7,028 nucleotides of DNA from Thermodesulfovibrionales bacterium. GTDB taxonomy: Bacteria; Nitrospirota; Thermodesulfovibrionia; Thermodesulfovibrionales; SM23-35. The position numbers and the translations under genes were made by a program. Each line of letters begins with the position of its first letter. Within the stretch, counting starts at the first letter, position 1. Where the stretch lies: assembly GCA_020062205.1 (NCBI GenBank), contig JAGUWT010000146.1, positions 1-7,028 of the forward strand, written 5' to 3'. Positions 1 through 5,040 of the stretch are shown here, in pieces. The notes below the pieces were generated by a model. The model was given only the letters and a program-made list of their open reading frames with translations, ran no database searches and was not told the DNA's origin.

Positions 1-60
1 GATGTACTTAGAGCTATTGGAGAAAAAGACCTTGAGCAGATCAGGCTGTTTGAACTTTGA
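1..60 (+). CDS. C-terminal end of an unidentified protein (5' part outside window)
   Basis: Reading from base 1 in frame gives 19 codons ending in the residues DLEQIRLFEL and a TGA stop. A GC-rich hairpin follows within ten bases, as expected after a real gene end. The tail is charged and then hydrophobic. I do not recognise the family; a transposase is possible but nothing here proves it. The last two codons, CTT TGA, are repeated directly after the stop. The opposite strand is also open across this stretch, so one of the two readings is false. The hairpin after the stop favours this one. Confidence 0.5.
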   Translation, partial: DVLRAIGEKDLEQIRLFEL

Positions 61-68
61 CTTTGACG

Positions 69-90
69 CCCTGCGGTCTCTGCCGCAGGG
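69..90 (+). terminator. GC-rich stem-loop after the left-edge gene
   Basis: The perfect 8-bp stem CCCTGCGG / CCGCAGGG has a 6-nt loop (TCTCTG) and starts 9 bases after the stop at 58-60. The downstream tract (TTCTTCAC) is only weakly U-rich, so intrinsic termination may be inefficient. The stem itself is unmistakable. Confidence 0.65.
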
Positions 91-214
91 TTCTTCACTA
101 ATTCGTCTTCCGTAGTAATAAAAACTTCATAACGTTCTGACCCGATACTCCCTTTTTTCTTTCTTTTAGGACTAACTCTGTCATCAACAATATTTACCAA
201 TGATTGCAAATCCT

Positions 215-248
215 CTATCGCCGATGATTATAGTGCTTTTAGGTGTTA
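215..248. repeat. 34-bp direct repeat, copy A
   Basis: This stretch begins CTATCGCCGATGATTAT and ends TTTTAGGTGTTA. It matches 2676-2709 in the same orientation with two differences, at the 18th and 22nd bases. No similarity is obvious beyond the ends. On the minus strand it follows a possible micro-ORF and precedes a protein-like open frame. It has no internal palindrome, unlike integron attC sites. The minus strand of this copy contains TATAAT, but no good -35 hexamer lies at the right distance. See the repeat finding. Confidence 0.85.
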
Positions 249-298
249 TAAATCTTGTCCCTTTCACTAAATTCCTTAAAACATCCTGTGCATTTCAT
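239..298 (-). CDS. Possible 19-residue CxxC micro-ORF or truncated zinc-finger gene
   Basis: An ATG lies 3 bp after the stop of the 93-aa gene, and GAGGTGA just upstream could serve as a ribosome binding site. Translation gives MKCTGCFKEFSERDKIYNT and then TAA, which lies within repeat copy A. The Cys-x2-Cys start is typical of a zinc-ribbon or zinc-finger N-terminus, but no second cysteine pair follows. A one-base shift near the end lets the reading continue as TPKSTIIIGDRGFAIIGKYC with a final Cys, so a frameshifted small zinc protein is possible. It could also be chance. Confidence 0.3.
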   Translation of the reverse strand: MKCTGCFKEFSERDKIYNT

Positions 299-301
299 AA
301 A

Positions 302-583
302 TCACCTCAGCTTATCTGTATAACTCAATCTCACATACCTATTTTCTGTCCAGCACCATATAGAAACATCATAAAAGCCAGACTTATTTACAGTCTCAGG
401 TTCGCAGCAATGATCACTTGCAATTTCATCGAAGACCTGCTTTGCATCTTTAAAACAATCAAAATGATTGATCTCAATAACCTTTCCGTCTTCCGCTGCC
501 ACTATCATAAATTTTGCATTACAGGGCTTAGGCATTTCATACATAATCCAACCAGTCTCTTTATCAACATATGTTTTGCTCAT
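302..583 (-). CDS. Hypothetical 93-aa protein
   Basis: The 93-residue soluble protein starts MSKTYVDKETGW and ends RLSYTDKLR. It is rich in Trp and Tyr and has four cysteines (CNAKF, HFDCF, HCCEP) plus a late SIWCWTE segment. There is no signal peptide or membrane span. I do not recognise the family. The start codon lies 16 bp after the stop of the truncated restriction-enzyme remnant upstream, with only a weak purine stretch as ribosome binding site, so translation may once have been coupled. A possible 19-codon ORF begins 3 bp after its stop. The composition and long open frame favour a true gene over the hydrophobic plus-strand frame that shadows it. Its function is unknown; position suggests an accessory role beside nucleases. 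Confidence 0.6.
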   Translation of the reverse strand: MSKTYVDKETGWIMYEMPKPCNAKFMIVAAEDGKVIEINHFDCFKDAKQVFDEIASDHCCEPETVNKSGFYDVSIWCWTENRYVRLSYTDKLR

Positions 584-599
584 CGCTTATCTACACACA

Positions 600-962
600 T
601 TAAATTCCAAGATTTCTGATGTTAGAGTATAAATCCCATAAATCTATTTCTTTAATCCTAAATGCTGTTCCTCGGTTTCTTACTGCACCATTTTCTTTAA
701 GGTGCATTCTCAAATCAATTCCAACTTTGCCAGCTTTAAAAGCATTTATGAAATTTCTCGGTATGGGATCGGTAAGTATATGCGCTTCATCGTATAAAAA
801 CTCTTCATCCCCATCCGCATTAAATCGTCTTTCTGCAATAATAAAGAGAACTCTGCTAAGCTTTGACATTAATTTTCCAACCATGACGAAAACATCCCAT
901 GTCGCTAATAGATTTCCATTTCCGTCTATTAGACTGACTTTATTGATATTGACTAATATCGT
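600..962 (-). pseudogene. N-terminally truncated MvaI/BcnI-like restriction endonuclease remnant
   Basis: The frame is open for 120 codons after an in-frame TGA at 963-965. The first ATG is only at 882-884, yet protein-like sequence (KVSLIDGNGNLLATWD) precedes it, so the gene has lost its 5' half. The C-terminal stretch IDLRMHLKENGAVRNRGTAFRI, split here as IDLRMHLKENG and AVRNRGTAFRI, resembles the end of MvaI/BcnI-type type II enzymes, which I recall as about 240 residues long with an RNHGT-type motif. Here the His is replaced by Arg. The PD-(D/E)XK catalytic residues should lie in the missing N-terminal part, so it is probably inactive. The break falls where the promoter of the plus-strand zinc-ribbon gene begins. 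No matching methyltransferase is present. A short protein from the ATG at 884 cannot be excluded. Confidence 0.55.
945..960. promoter_or_regulatory. Palindrome over the -35 box, candidate operator
   Basis: The perfect inverted repeat GATATT-GACT-AATATC overlaps the TTGACT -35 hexamer at 949-954. A dimeric repressor bound here would block RNA polymerase. The binding protein is unknown. The arms are short and AT-rich, so chance is possible. Confidence 0.4.
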
Positions 963-977
963 TCAATGTTGTATAAG
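949..977 (+). promoter_or_regulatory. Sigma70-type promoter of the zinc-ribbon gene
   Basis: TTGACT (949-954) and TATAAG (972-977) are separated by exactly 17 bp. Transcription would start near 984, giving a leader of about 22 nt. That leader contains the GGAGG ribosome binding site at 994-998, 7 nt before the ATG at 1006. Confidence 0.7.
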
Positions 978-1005
978 ACAGTAAAAATCCTATGGAGGTA
1001 AAATA

Positions 1006-1329
1006 ATGACGGAAAAGATAATTTGTCCTTACTGTGAAAAGGCATTGACAGAAAAATATTATTGTATTTCTTGTCAAAAAGATTTTGGCGTTGCAGCAAG
1101 GCATAGCGAGGAAGGAACACTTCCTGACTATCAAATTGCTCAGCAGGACTATATTGATAATGCCTGCTTTCATTTTCTTAAAGAGTTTGTTCCTATCTCT
1201 CACTGGGATATCGCTCAGATAAGCATTATTAGAGATGCTCTTATTTCTGTTCTTATCAAATTTCATAATAAAAAAGAATATGACCTCTATCCTTGGCTTC
1301 TGGAACCAGAAGATATAGTTTCAACATGA
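1006..1329 (+). CDS. Small zinc-ribbon protein (107 aa)
   Basis: The start MTEKIICPYCEKALTEKYYC carries a zinc-ribbon: Cys7-x2-Cys10 and, after nine residues, Cys20-x2-Cys23. The rest, about residues 30-107, is an acidic helical region with no motif I recognise, ending EPEDIVST. There is no signal peptide or membrane span. The start is well supported by GGAGG at 994-998 with 7-nt spacing and a good promoter at 949-977. It is the only clear plus-strand gene of the central block. Its last 43 bp overlap the 3' end of the nuclease gene tail to tail, so transcripts could pair as antisense RNA. The ribbon could bind nucleic acid or a protein partner. The specific function is unknown. Confidence 0.75.
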   Translation: MTEKIICPYCEKALTEKYYCISCQKDFGVAARHSEEGTLPDYQIAQQDYIDNACFHFLKEFVPISHWDIAQISIIRDALISVLIKFHNKKEYDLYPWLLEPEDIVST

Positions 1330-2360
1330 CTATATGCACTTTTGGGAAAAATCATCTCTGACGACCTACGCATTTGTAAATAAAGCAATGCTTTTTCTCC
1401 GTCAGGTGTTAAGAGTATTTCATTGGCAAAAGATGATAAAAAGCCAATTTGTATAGCATAACTTAAGAACATTTTACATGCATCTGTTTTTGCCTTTCTT
1501 GCCCAGTCTTTTTCACGCCCAGAAAATAAGGCGAAAATCTCCGGCAAATGAGAAAAATGAATTGGGTATTTATTACGTGCCAATACAAAAATAGCTTCCA
1601 TTAAAGAATAAATCCCAAATATAGTCGGGCTTGAGAAAGGGTCTTTAAGAACCACTTGCTGCAAAAGCTTTGCTTGCTCATTTGACAAATTATCTTCCAT
1701 GTATTTGTCCTTTTGCTCAGTATAAACCCTCCCGATAGCAGTTAAGTTATAAGAATTTATTTCTTTATATATCAAGTTCAGGTCTTCAGCTATTGCCAAA
1801 TAACTTTTTACTGAACTTTTTGATAACCCTGTAATATCAGATAGTTTCTCGGCTTTCAATGGTTGTTTATCAAGTTGATATAATAACCGATGTAATAGAC
1901 CAAGTCTCCATAAACCATGATTTATTGGTTTTATTTGTGCTCCATAAGTAACAATTCCAGAACGCTGATAAAACATTTCTAATACATCTCGTGGTGAATA
2001 TGAAATTGGATCAACATTCTCCTTTATACAGTCAGCACTTTCATGTTTGCTAAAGTCTAAACAGAGGAGAATAGCCCTAACGGGAGCTTTGATCAACTCT
2101 TTTTTATCTTGTAATTTTTTAAGTTCAGTGCGATATGAAATCACTTGAGGCAAAAAAATTTTCTTAAAGGATTCTATTTTTAGCTCAATTAAATTTAACT
2201 GTTCCTTATCCATAAAAAGCATGTCAAGTCTATTGCCTGATGGCAGTATTTTTTGGCGGCGGATTAATGTTAGGTCCCCAGAAGTTTTTATTAATTGTCT
2301 TGTAATATCCAAATGATGGCATAACACATCTTCAATTTGCGATTCCCTAACTTGCAGCAT
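1287..2360 (-). CDS. NucS/DUF91-type PD-(D/E)XK nuclease with winged helix
   Basis: The 357-aa protein is taken from the ATG at 2358-2360, because AAGGAGG (2367-2373) sits 6 bp upstream. An in-frame GTG at 2388-2390 would add ten residues but lacks such a site. The N-terminal nuclease core shows the expected order: Glu10 in the first helix, GNRLDMLF with Asp46, the IELK motif (Glu59, Lys61), then Gln72 and Tyr76 in LPQVISY. This matches single-strand or mismatch endonucleases of the NucS/EndoMS kind and restriction-like nucleases. Residues about 155-215 look like a winged helix-turn-helix (LSDITGLSKSSVKSYLAIAEDLNLI), which probably binds DNA. The last 140 residues are helical and unassigned. 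It lies 46 bp after the cysteine-rich gene and probably shares its mRNA. Likely a cytoplasmic defence or DNA-processing nuclease; the substrate is unknown. Confidence 0.8.
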   Translation of the reverse strand: MLQVRESQIEDVLCHHLDITRQLIKTSGDLTLIRRQKILPSGNRLDMLFMDKEQLNLIELKIESFKKIFLPQVISYRTELKKLQDKKELIKAPVRAILLCLDFSKHESADCIKENVDPISYSPRDVLEMFYQRSGIVTYGAQIKPINHGLWRLGLLHRLLYQLDKQPLKAEKLSDITGLSKSSVKSYLAIAEDLNLIYKEINSYNLTAIGRVYTEQKDKYMEDNLSNEQAKLLQQVVLKDPFSSPTIFGIYSLMEAIFVLARNKYPIHFSHLPEIFALFSGREKDWARKAKTDACKMFLSYAIQIGFLSSFANEILLTPDGEKALLYLQMRRSSEMIFPKSAYSHVETISSGSRSQG

Positions 2361-2406
2361 AAAAGCCTCCTTTTTCACAACTCGACGCACTTAATAAAAT
2401 ATTTAT

Positions 2407-2655
2407 TCAAGTTAATGCATAATTCCAACTCGGATCGAATTTTTTAGTCCGACTTGAATCTTGCCATAAATACTTGATGCTGGCTAAAGAATCGGTATCT
2501 AAATCATCATCAATTTGAGATATACCTAAGCGGTTATAGAAAGCTAACTGCTCTCGCAACATTAAGCAGTTATGTTTTTCTTTGCAAGCTTTGCAGTTAT
2601 CCAGAGTACCTGCACAACAAGTCTGCTGAGGCTCTGCATATGTTTTATGACTCAT
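2407..2655 (-). CDS. Cysteine-rich small protein (82 aa)
   Basis: The N-terminal third carries five cysteines in the pattern CC-x6-C-x2-C-x5-C (Cys13, 14, 21, 24, 30), which suggests a bound metal or iron-sulfur cluster. The second half is an acidic segment (IDDDLDTDS) followed by an aromatic tail (KFDPSWNYALT). AGGAGGG ahead of the ATG at 2653-2655 supports the start, with an 11-nt gap that is slightly long. It lies 46 bp upstream of the winged-helix nuclease on the same strand, so the two are probably one operon. Repeat copy B lies just upstream, about 20 bp before the start codon. I do not recognise the family. A partner or metal-sensing subunit of the nuclease is an inference from position only. 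Confidence 0.65.
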   Translation of the reverse strand: MSHKTYAEPQQTCCAGTLDNCKACKEKHNCLMLREQLAFYNRLGISQIDDDLDTDSLASIKYLWQDSSRTKKFDPSWNYALT

Positions 2656-2675
2656 AATTTATAAAACCCTCCTGA

Positions 2676-2709
2676 CTATCGCCGATGATTATGGTGGTTT
2701 TAGGTGTTA
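2676..2709. repeat. 34-bp direct repeat, copy B
   Basis: This is the second copy of the 215-248 repeat in the same orientation, with 32 of 34 bases identical. On the minus strand it covers the end of the out-of-frame FRG tail and ends about 20 bp before the start codon of the cysteine-rich gene, next to its ribosome binding site. It may be part of the leader of that gene. Confidence 0.85.
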
Positions 2710-2754
2710 AAGTACTCAATTATTAGAGCCTCCACTTTCTCCAAATACTTTTTG
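2700..2754 (-). other. Out-of-frame continuation of the FRG protein C-terminus
   Basis: Directly after the FRG stop (TAA at 2755-2757), the next frame reads NKKYLEKVEALIIEYFNT and ends in TAA at 2700-2702. This is a convincing amphipathic helix of the kind that ends proteins. Skipping one T, or restoring a lost CT in the CATCTCTAAC run, joins it to the FRG frame. It therefore looks like the original C-terminus cut off by a small indel. Confidence 0.45.
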
Positions 2755-3570
2755 TTAGAGATGATTGCCCAATAATATTTCAGATATATAAATATGTTCC
2801 ATCAGTTTGTCATCCGTTCCAAAGAGGGAAAAGGAATTGATATTCATTGATTCCAGATTGGAAAGGAAATTACGGCGTTCACTTACTGGAATGTCCAGCC
2901 GCCACAGCAAATCTTGTCGGTCGTCATTCATGGCTACGACGCGTTCATGACTGTCATAGGACAAGGATGAACCTTCTCCGCTTGTGCATATAGTGTAAGT
3001 ACTCTGTTGAAGGTAGTGTCGCTTGTGAGTCTTAACATATCGCCCCAAGCTCTGTACGACGGGGCCGTATATTTTTGTAACCTTCGTTCCTACATATTCC
3101 AAATATGCATAAACTGAAACATTCTTGACACCGTCCTTTGGTGTGTCGATCATTGCAAAGTGAGCTGCGATGTATGGTGATCTGGTCCAATCCAGAAGTG
3201 GAGATGGGAATCCATGATGCCTAAGGTATGCAAAATAATCAGATGCCGGAAAAGAAACAAAAGGCCAACTCTCACCGTTACACCATTCAGCATACTCGTC
3301 TCGTGATGGGATGTCCCATCGTTGTCCAGTTACCGATTCTATTTTTGACTTGATTATTGAAACAAAATTGTAGTACCTACAAAGGGTAATGTTGCCAAGG
3401 TTAAGTCTATCGAGAGTTGTTTCCAATTTCTCGCTGGAATCTGGCTGCCCCCGGTAAAGAAGTTCGGATACTTTTACTGGGGTTTTCGATGCATATTCCT
3501 GCCTGATACCATTCAGACGTTCGATCTCCTCAACGAACTCATTCCAAGACTGTATCGGTTTAATTTTCAT
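2755..3570 (-). CDS. FRG-domain protein (271 aa), probably with a frameshifted 3' end
   Basis: Two hallmark blocks of the FRG family are visible: LYRGQPDSSEKLETTLDR at about residues 38-55, and YLRHHGFPSPLLDWTRSPYI followed by AAHFAM at about 114-139. The second corresponds to the usual HxG-x-P-x-x-LLDWT core. The family is widespread in accessory regions and phage-related islands, and its biochemical activity is not known to me. There is no signal peptide. The ATG at 3568-3570 is the first start after an in-frame TAA. The nearest purine stretch, AAGGA, lies about 16 nt upstream, so initiation may be weak. It follows vapC by 76 bp on the same strand and could be read from the vapBC promoter. 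The C-terminus appears truncated by an indel (see 2700-2754). Confidence 0.8.
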   Translation of the reverse strand: MKIKPIQSWNEFVEEIERLNGIRQEYASKTPVKVSELLYRGQPDSSEKLETTLDRLNLGNITLCRYYNFVSIIKSKIESVTGQRWDIPSRDEYAEWCNGESWPFVSFPASDYFAYLRHHGFPSPLLDWTRSPYIAAHFAMIDTPKDGVKNVSVYAYLEYVGTKVTKIYGPVVQSLGRYVKTHKRHYLQQSTYTICTSGEGSSLSYDSHERVVAMNDDRQDLLWRLDIPVSERRNFLSNLESMNINSFSLFGTDDKLMEHIYISEILLGNHL

Positions 3571-3646
3571 TTCAAAATATTACTTTTCCTTCCTCACTCC
3601 TTTAAACGGCTCTTTATCTGCCTTCTGATTAATGCATCTAAAAATT

Positions 3647-4057
3647 TTACCAAACATTTGAAACACCCTCTATATTTTTAAAATGCTTAACATCAAACGT
3701 GGCCACTTTTTTAAAATCTTTTGCCTTTATATAGGCAATGTTATATGCATCAATGAAATCCATTTTCCCAGAAGAATAAAGGTCAATCGCTTCTTTGACT
3801 CTTGAATGGTTAGCCACTTTGAGGTTTTTTGTTTCGAGAATCGTTTCAATCACTTCTTTTATCTCAGATCTTGAAAAATCATAATATGATTCAAGAACCC
3901 ACACGATTTCAGCAATCACTAAATCGCTTGTTTCAAGTTTAAGTTGCCCGCTTTCCCCTTTTTCAAAGAGATCCCTCGCCTTATGGTAAAAGGACTCAAC
4001 ATCTCTGATAAAAAATCTCAGAAACACATTGGTGTCAACAAAAATAGGGTTATCCAC
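3647..4057 (-). CDS. vapC: VapC-type PIN-domain toxin
   Basis: The 136-aa PIN-domain ribonuclease belongs to a type II toxin-antitoxin pair; such toxins cut tRNA or rRNA when freed from antitoxin. The acidic metal-binding set is intact: Asp8 in IFVDTNVFLRFF, Glu50 in VIAEIVWVLE, Asp103 (with Asp100) in DFIDAYNIAYIK, and Asp122 in ATFDVKHF. Length and layout are normal for the family, so the toxin is predicted to be active. Its ATG overlaps the 3' end of the antitoxin gene by 8 bp, typical of translational coupling. The target RNA cannot be read from the sequence. Confidence 0.92.
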   Translation of the reverse strand: MDNPIFVDTNVFLRFFIRDVESFYHKARDLFEKGESGQLKLETSDLVIAEIVWVLESYYDFSRSEIKEVIETILETKNLKVANHSRVKEAIDLYSSGKMDFIDAYNIAYIKAKDFKKVATFDVKHFKNIEGVSNVW

Positions 4058-4304
4058 CCTTTAATCCCTCTTTTGCAATCCTCTTCGCAACAACTTTTTT
4101 GGTAAATTCTCTCTCGTCTCCAAATCCAACCTTCCTGCCTTTTGCAATTCCCCCAAGACTCAGTATGGATTTCCTTTCCTTTTTCTTTAAAATGAGCATG
4201 TCTCCCTTCACTTCGAATTCAAGACTGTCACCTTCTTTTATGTGCAGGGTTTCTCGAAAAGGCTTCGGTATCGTCACCTGCCCTTTTTTTGTTATCGTTG
4301 ACAT
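4050..4304 (-). CDS. vapB: VapB-type antitoxin, AbrB/SpoVT fold
   Basis: The 84-aa protein opens with an AbrB/MazE swapped-hairpin DNA-binding domain: TKKGQVTIPKPFRETLHIKE, then GDSLEFEVKGDMLILKK, about residues 4-42. The basic C-terminal half (KGRKVGFGDEREFTKKVVAKR) should wrap around and neutralise the PIN toxin. GGAGG lies 7 nt before the ATG at 4302-4304. It is first in the pair and overlaps vapC by 8 bp. The DNA-binding domain most likely represses its own promoter through the inverted repeat at 4323-4347, more tightly when bound to toxin, as is usual for this class. Confidence 0.92.
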   Translation of the reverse strand: MSTITKKGQVTIPKPFRETLHIKEGDSLEFEVKGDMLILKKKERKSILSLGGIAKGRKVGFGDEREFTKKVVAKRIAKEGLKGG

Positions 4305-4322
4305 TTTCTTACCTCCAAAATA

Positions 4323-4347
4323 GTATTACCTATATTGTAGGTATTAC
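4323..4347. promoter_or_regulatory. vapBC operator candidate
   Basis: The inverted repeat GTATTACCTA-N5-TAGGTATTAC has one mismatch across its 10-bp arms. The octamer GTATTACC also occurs twice as a direct repeat (4323-4330 and 4341-4348), 18 bp apart. It covers the -10 box and predicted start of the vapBC promoter, as expected for autorepression by a VapB dimer. Confidence 0.75.
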
Positions 4348-4362
4348 CATTTTAAAAGTCAA
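4334..4362 (-). promoter_or_regulatory. vapBC promoter
   Basis: On the minus strand TTGACT (4357-4362) and TACAAT (4334-4339) are 17 bp apart. This predicts a start near 4327, a leader of about 22 nt, and a GGAGG site within it. The -35 box lies only about 12 bp past the lexA stop, so lexA read-through could also feed vapBC. Confidence 0.7.
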
Positions 4363-4373
4363 TCCTGCCATAT

Positions 4374-5000
4374 TCAGACCTCCAACTTTGGAATTGTTGT
4401 TACAGCCACTCCTTGAACCTGAAAATTTTCAGTCAGGATAATCGGCTTATGATTTTTATTATTCGATCTTGGCATTAAAACAACACAATTTTTACTATGT
4501 TGAAACTCTTTCACAGTTGCTTCATCATCAATTAGCGCTACAACTATATCGCCATTTTGTGCCACTGACTGCTGGCGAACAAGTATTAAATCTCCATCAT
4601 TGATGCCGGCTTTGTTCATAGAATCACCTTTAGCCCTAAGCAAGAAGTATTTAAACCCGGGCTTTGCAAGGGAAACAGATACAGGAATAAATCCCTCAAT
4701 ATTTTCCTGAGCCAAAATAGGCGCTCCACAAGTTACCATACCAACTAAGGGAATATCGACTGTGCGGGCATGAACTGAATCTTCATCAATATCCTTAATT
4801 AACTGCAAATCTCCATTAGAACGTTTTCTCAAGATACCTTTCTGGATTAATTCCTCAATAATTAAAGCAGCCGATCTGGGGGATTTATATCCAAGCGCTG
4901 TCATCAGCTCACGCACAGATGGGGTTTTGCCCTTATGCATAAGCCAGTTTCGTATATAGCGGACTGCGTCTGCTTGTTTTTGACTGAGTTGTGTCTTCAT
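4374..5000 (-). CDS. lexA: LexA-family SOS repressor / S24 autoprotease
   Basis: The 208-aa protein has an N-terminal LexA winged helix-turn-helix (LSQKQADAVRYIRNWL, then TPSVRELMTALGYKSPRSAA) and a C-terminal S24 peptidase domain. With the start at 4998-5000 the catalytic Ser is 127 (KGDSMNKAGINDGD) and the Lys is 164 (DDEATVKEF). The self-cleavage bond is Cys91-Gly92 in MVTCGAPILA, where classical LexA proteins have Ala-Gly; UmuD also uses Cys-Gly. An upstream ATG at 5019-5021 would add seven residues. I prefer the inner one, because the promoter at 5012-5040 predicts a transcript beginning after the outer ATG. Neither start has a ribosome binding site. It probably represses its own promoter. 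It could be a second LexA paralogue and not the master SOS regulator. Confidence 0.88.
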   Translation of the reverse strand: MKTQLSQKQADAVRYIRNWLMHKGKTPSVRELMTALGYKSPRSAALIIEELIQKGILRKRSNGDLQLIKDIDEDSVHARTVDIPLVGMVTCGAPILAQENIEGFIPVSVSLAKPGFKYFLLRAKGDSMNKAGINDGDLILVRQQSVAQNGDIVVALIDDEATVKEFQHSKNCVVLMPRSNNKNHKPIILTENFQVQGVAVTTIPKLEV

Positions 5001-5005
5001 AATTA

Positions 5006-5028
5006 ATACAAACTGTATCATAGTGTAT
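5006..5028. promoter_or_regulatory. Candidate lexA operator
   Basis: ATACA (5006-5010) and TGTAT (5024-5028) form an inverted repeat around a further imperfect ACTGTATCATAGT palindrome. It covers the -10 region of the lexA promoter. It matches neither the CTG-N10-CAG nor the GAAC-N4-GTTC type of SOS box, so any LexA specificity here would be non-standard. Confidence 0.4.
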
Positions 5029-5040
5029 AAAAAAAGTCAA
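5012..5040 (-). promoter_or_regulatory. lexA promoter
   Basis: TTGACT (5035-5040) and TACAGT (5012-5017) are 17 bp apart on the minus strand. The predicted start, near 5005, is only about 5 nt before the ATG at 4998-5000, so the mRNA would be nearly leaderless. This fits the lack of a ribosome binding site. Confidence 0.5.

Larger units (their letters stand above)
1..227 (-). other. Protein-like open frame without a clear start (possible gene remnant)
   Basis: On the minus strand the frame is open for about 75 codons, from just after a TAA at 228-230 to the window edge. The first 50 or so codons read like a real soluble protein, with stretches such as EDLQSLVNIVDD, SPKRKKKGSIGSERY and EVFITTEDELVKN. 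The later part is antisense to the left-edge gene and its hairpin, and looks like read-through. There is no ATG. A TTG at 198-200 with GAGG a short way upstream is the only possible start. It begins inside the 34-bp repeat at 215-248. It may be a broken gene whose 5' part was replaced, or a chance frame. I recognise no family. Confidence 0.25.

Noticed and set aside
200..619. Plus-strand 139-codon ORF
   Set aside because: It mirrors the 93-aa minus-strand gene and the repeat. Composition is rich in Ile, Phe and His, as is usual for antisense frames.
619..984. Plus-strand 121-codon ORF
   Set aside because: It is antisense to the restriction-enzyme remnant, whose frame carries recognisable motifs. 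The start has no ribosome binding site.
940..1266. Minus-strand 108-codon ORF opposite the zinc-ribbon gene
   Set aside because: Hydrophobic and biased translation without a ribosome binding site. The plus strand here has a promoter, GGAGG site and two Cys-x2-Cys pairs.
2361..2390. Earlier GTG start for the NucS-like nuclease
   Set aside because: It adds MRRVVKKEAF but has no ribosome binding site, and that stretch itself encodes the AAGGAGG site of the ATG at 2358-2360.
215..2709. Integron cassette array with the 34-bp repeats as attC sites
   Set aside because: The repeats lack the paired RYYYAAC / GTTRRRY core and the long imperfect palindrome of attC, and genes lie on both strands between them.
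215..2709. CRISPR array
   Set aside because: There are only two copies, more than 2.4 kb apart, with no spacer-length periodicity and no cas genes.
4099..4323. Plus-strand 74-codon ORF opposite vapB
   Set aside because: Antisense shadow of a clear AbrB-fold antitoxin gene.
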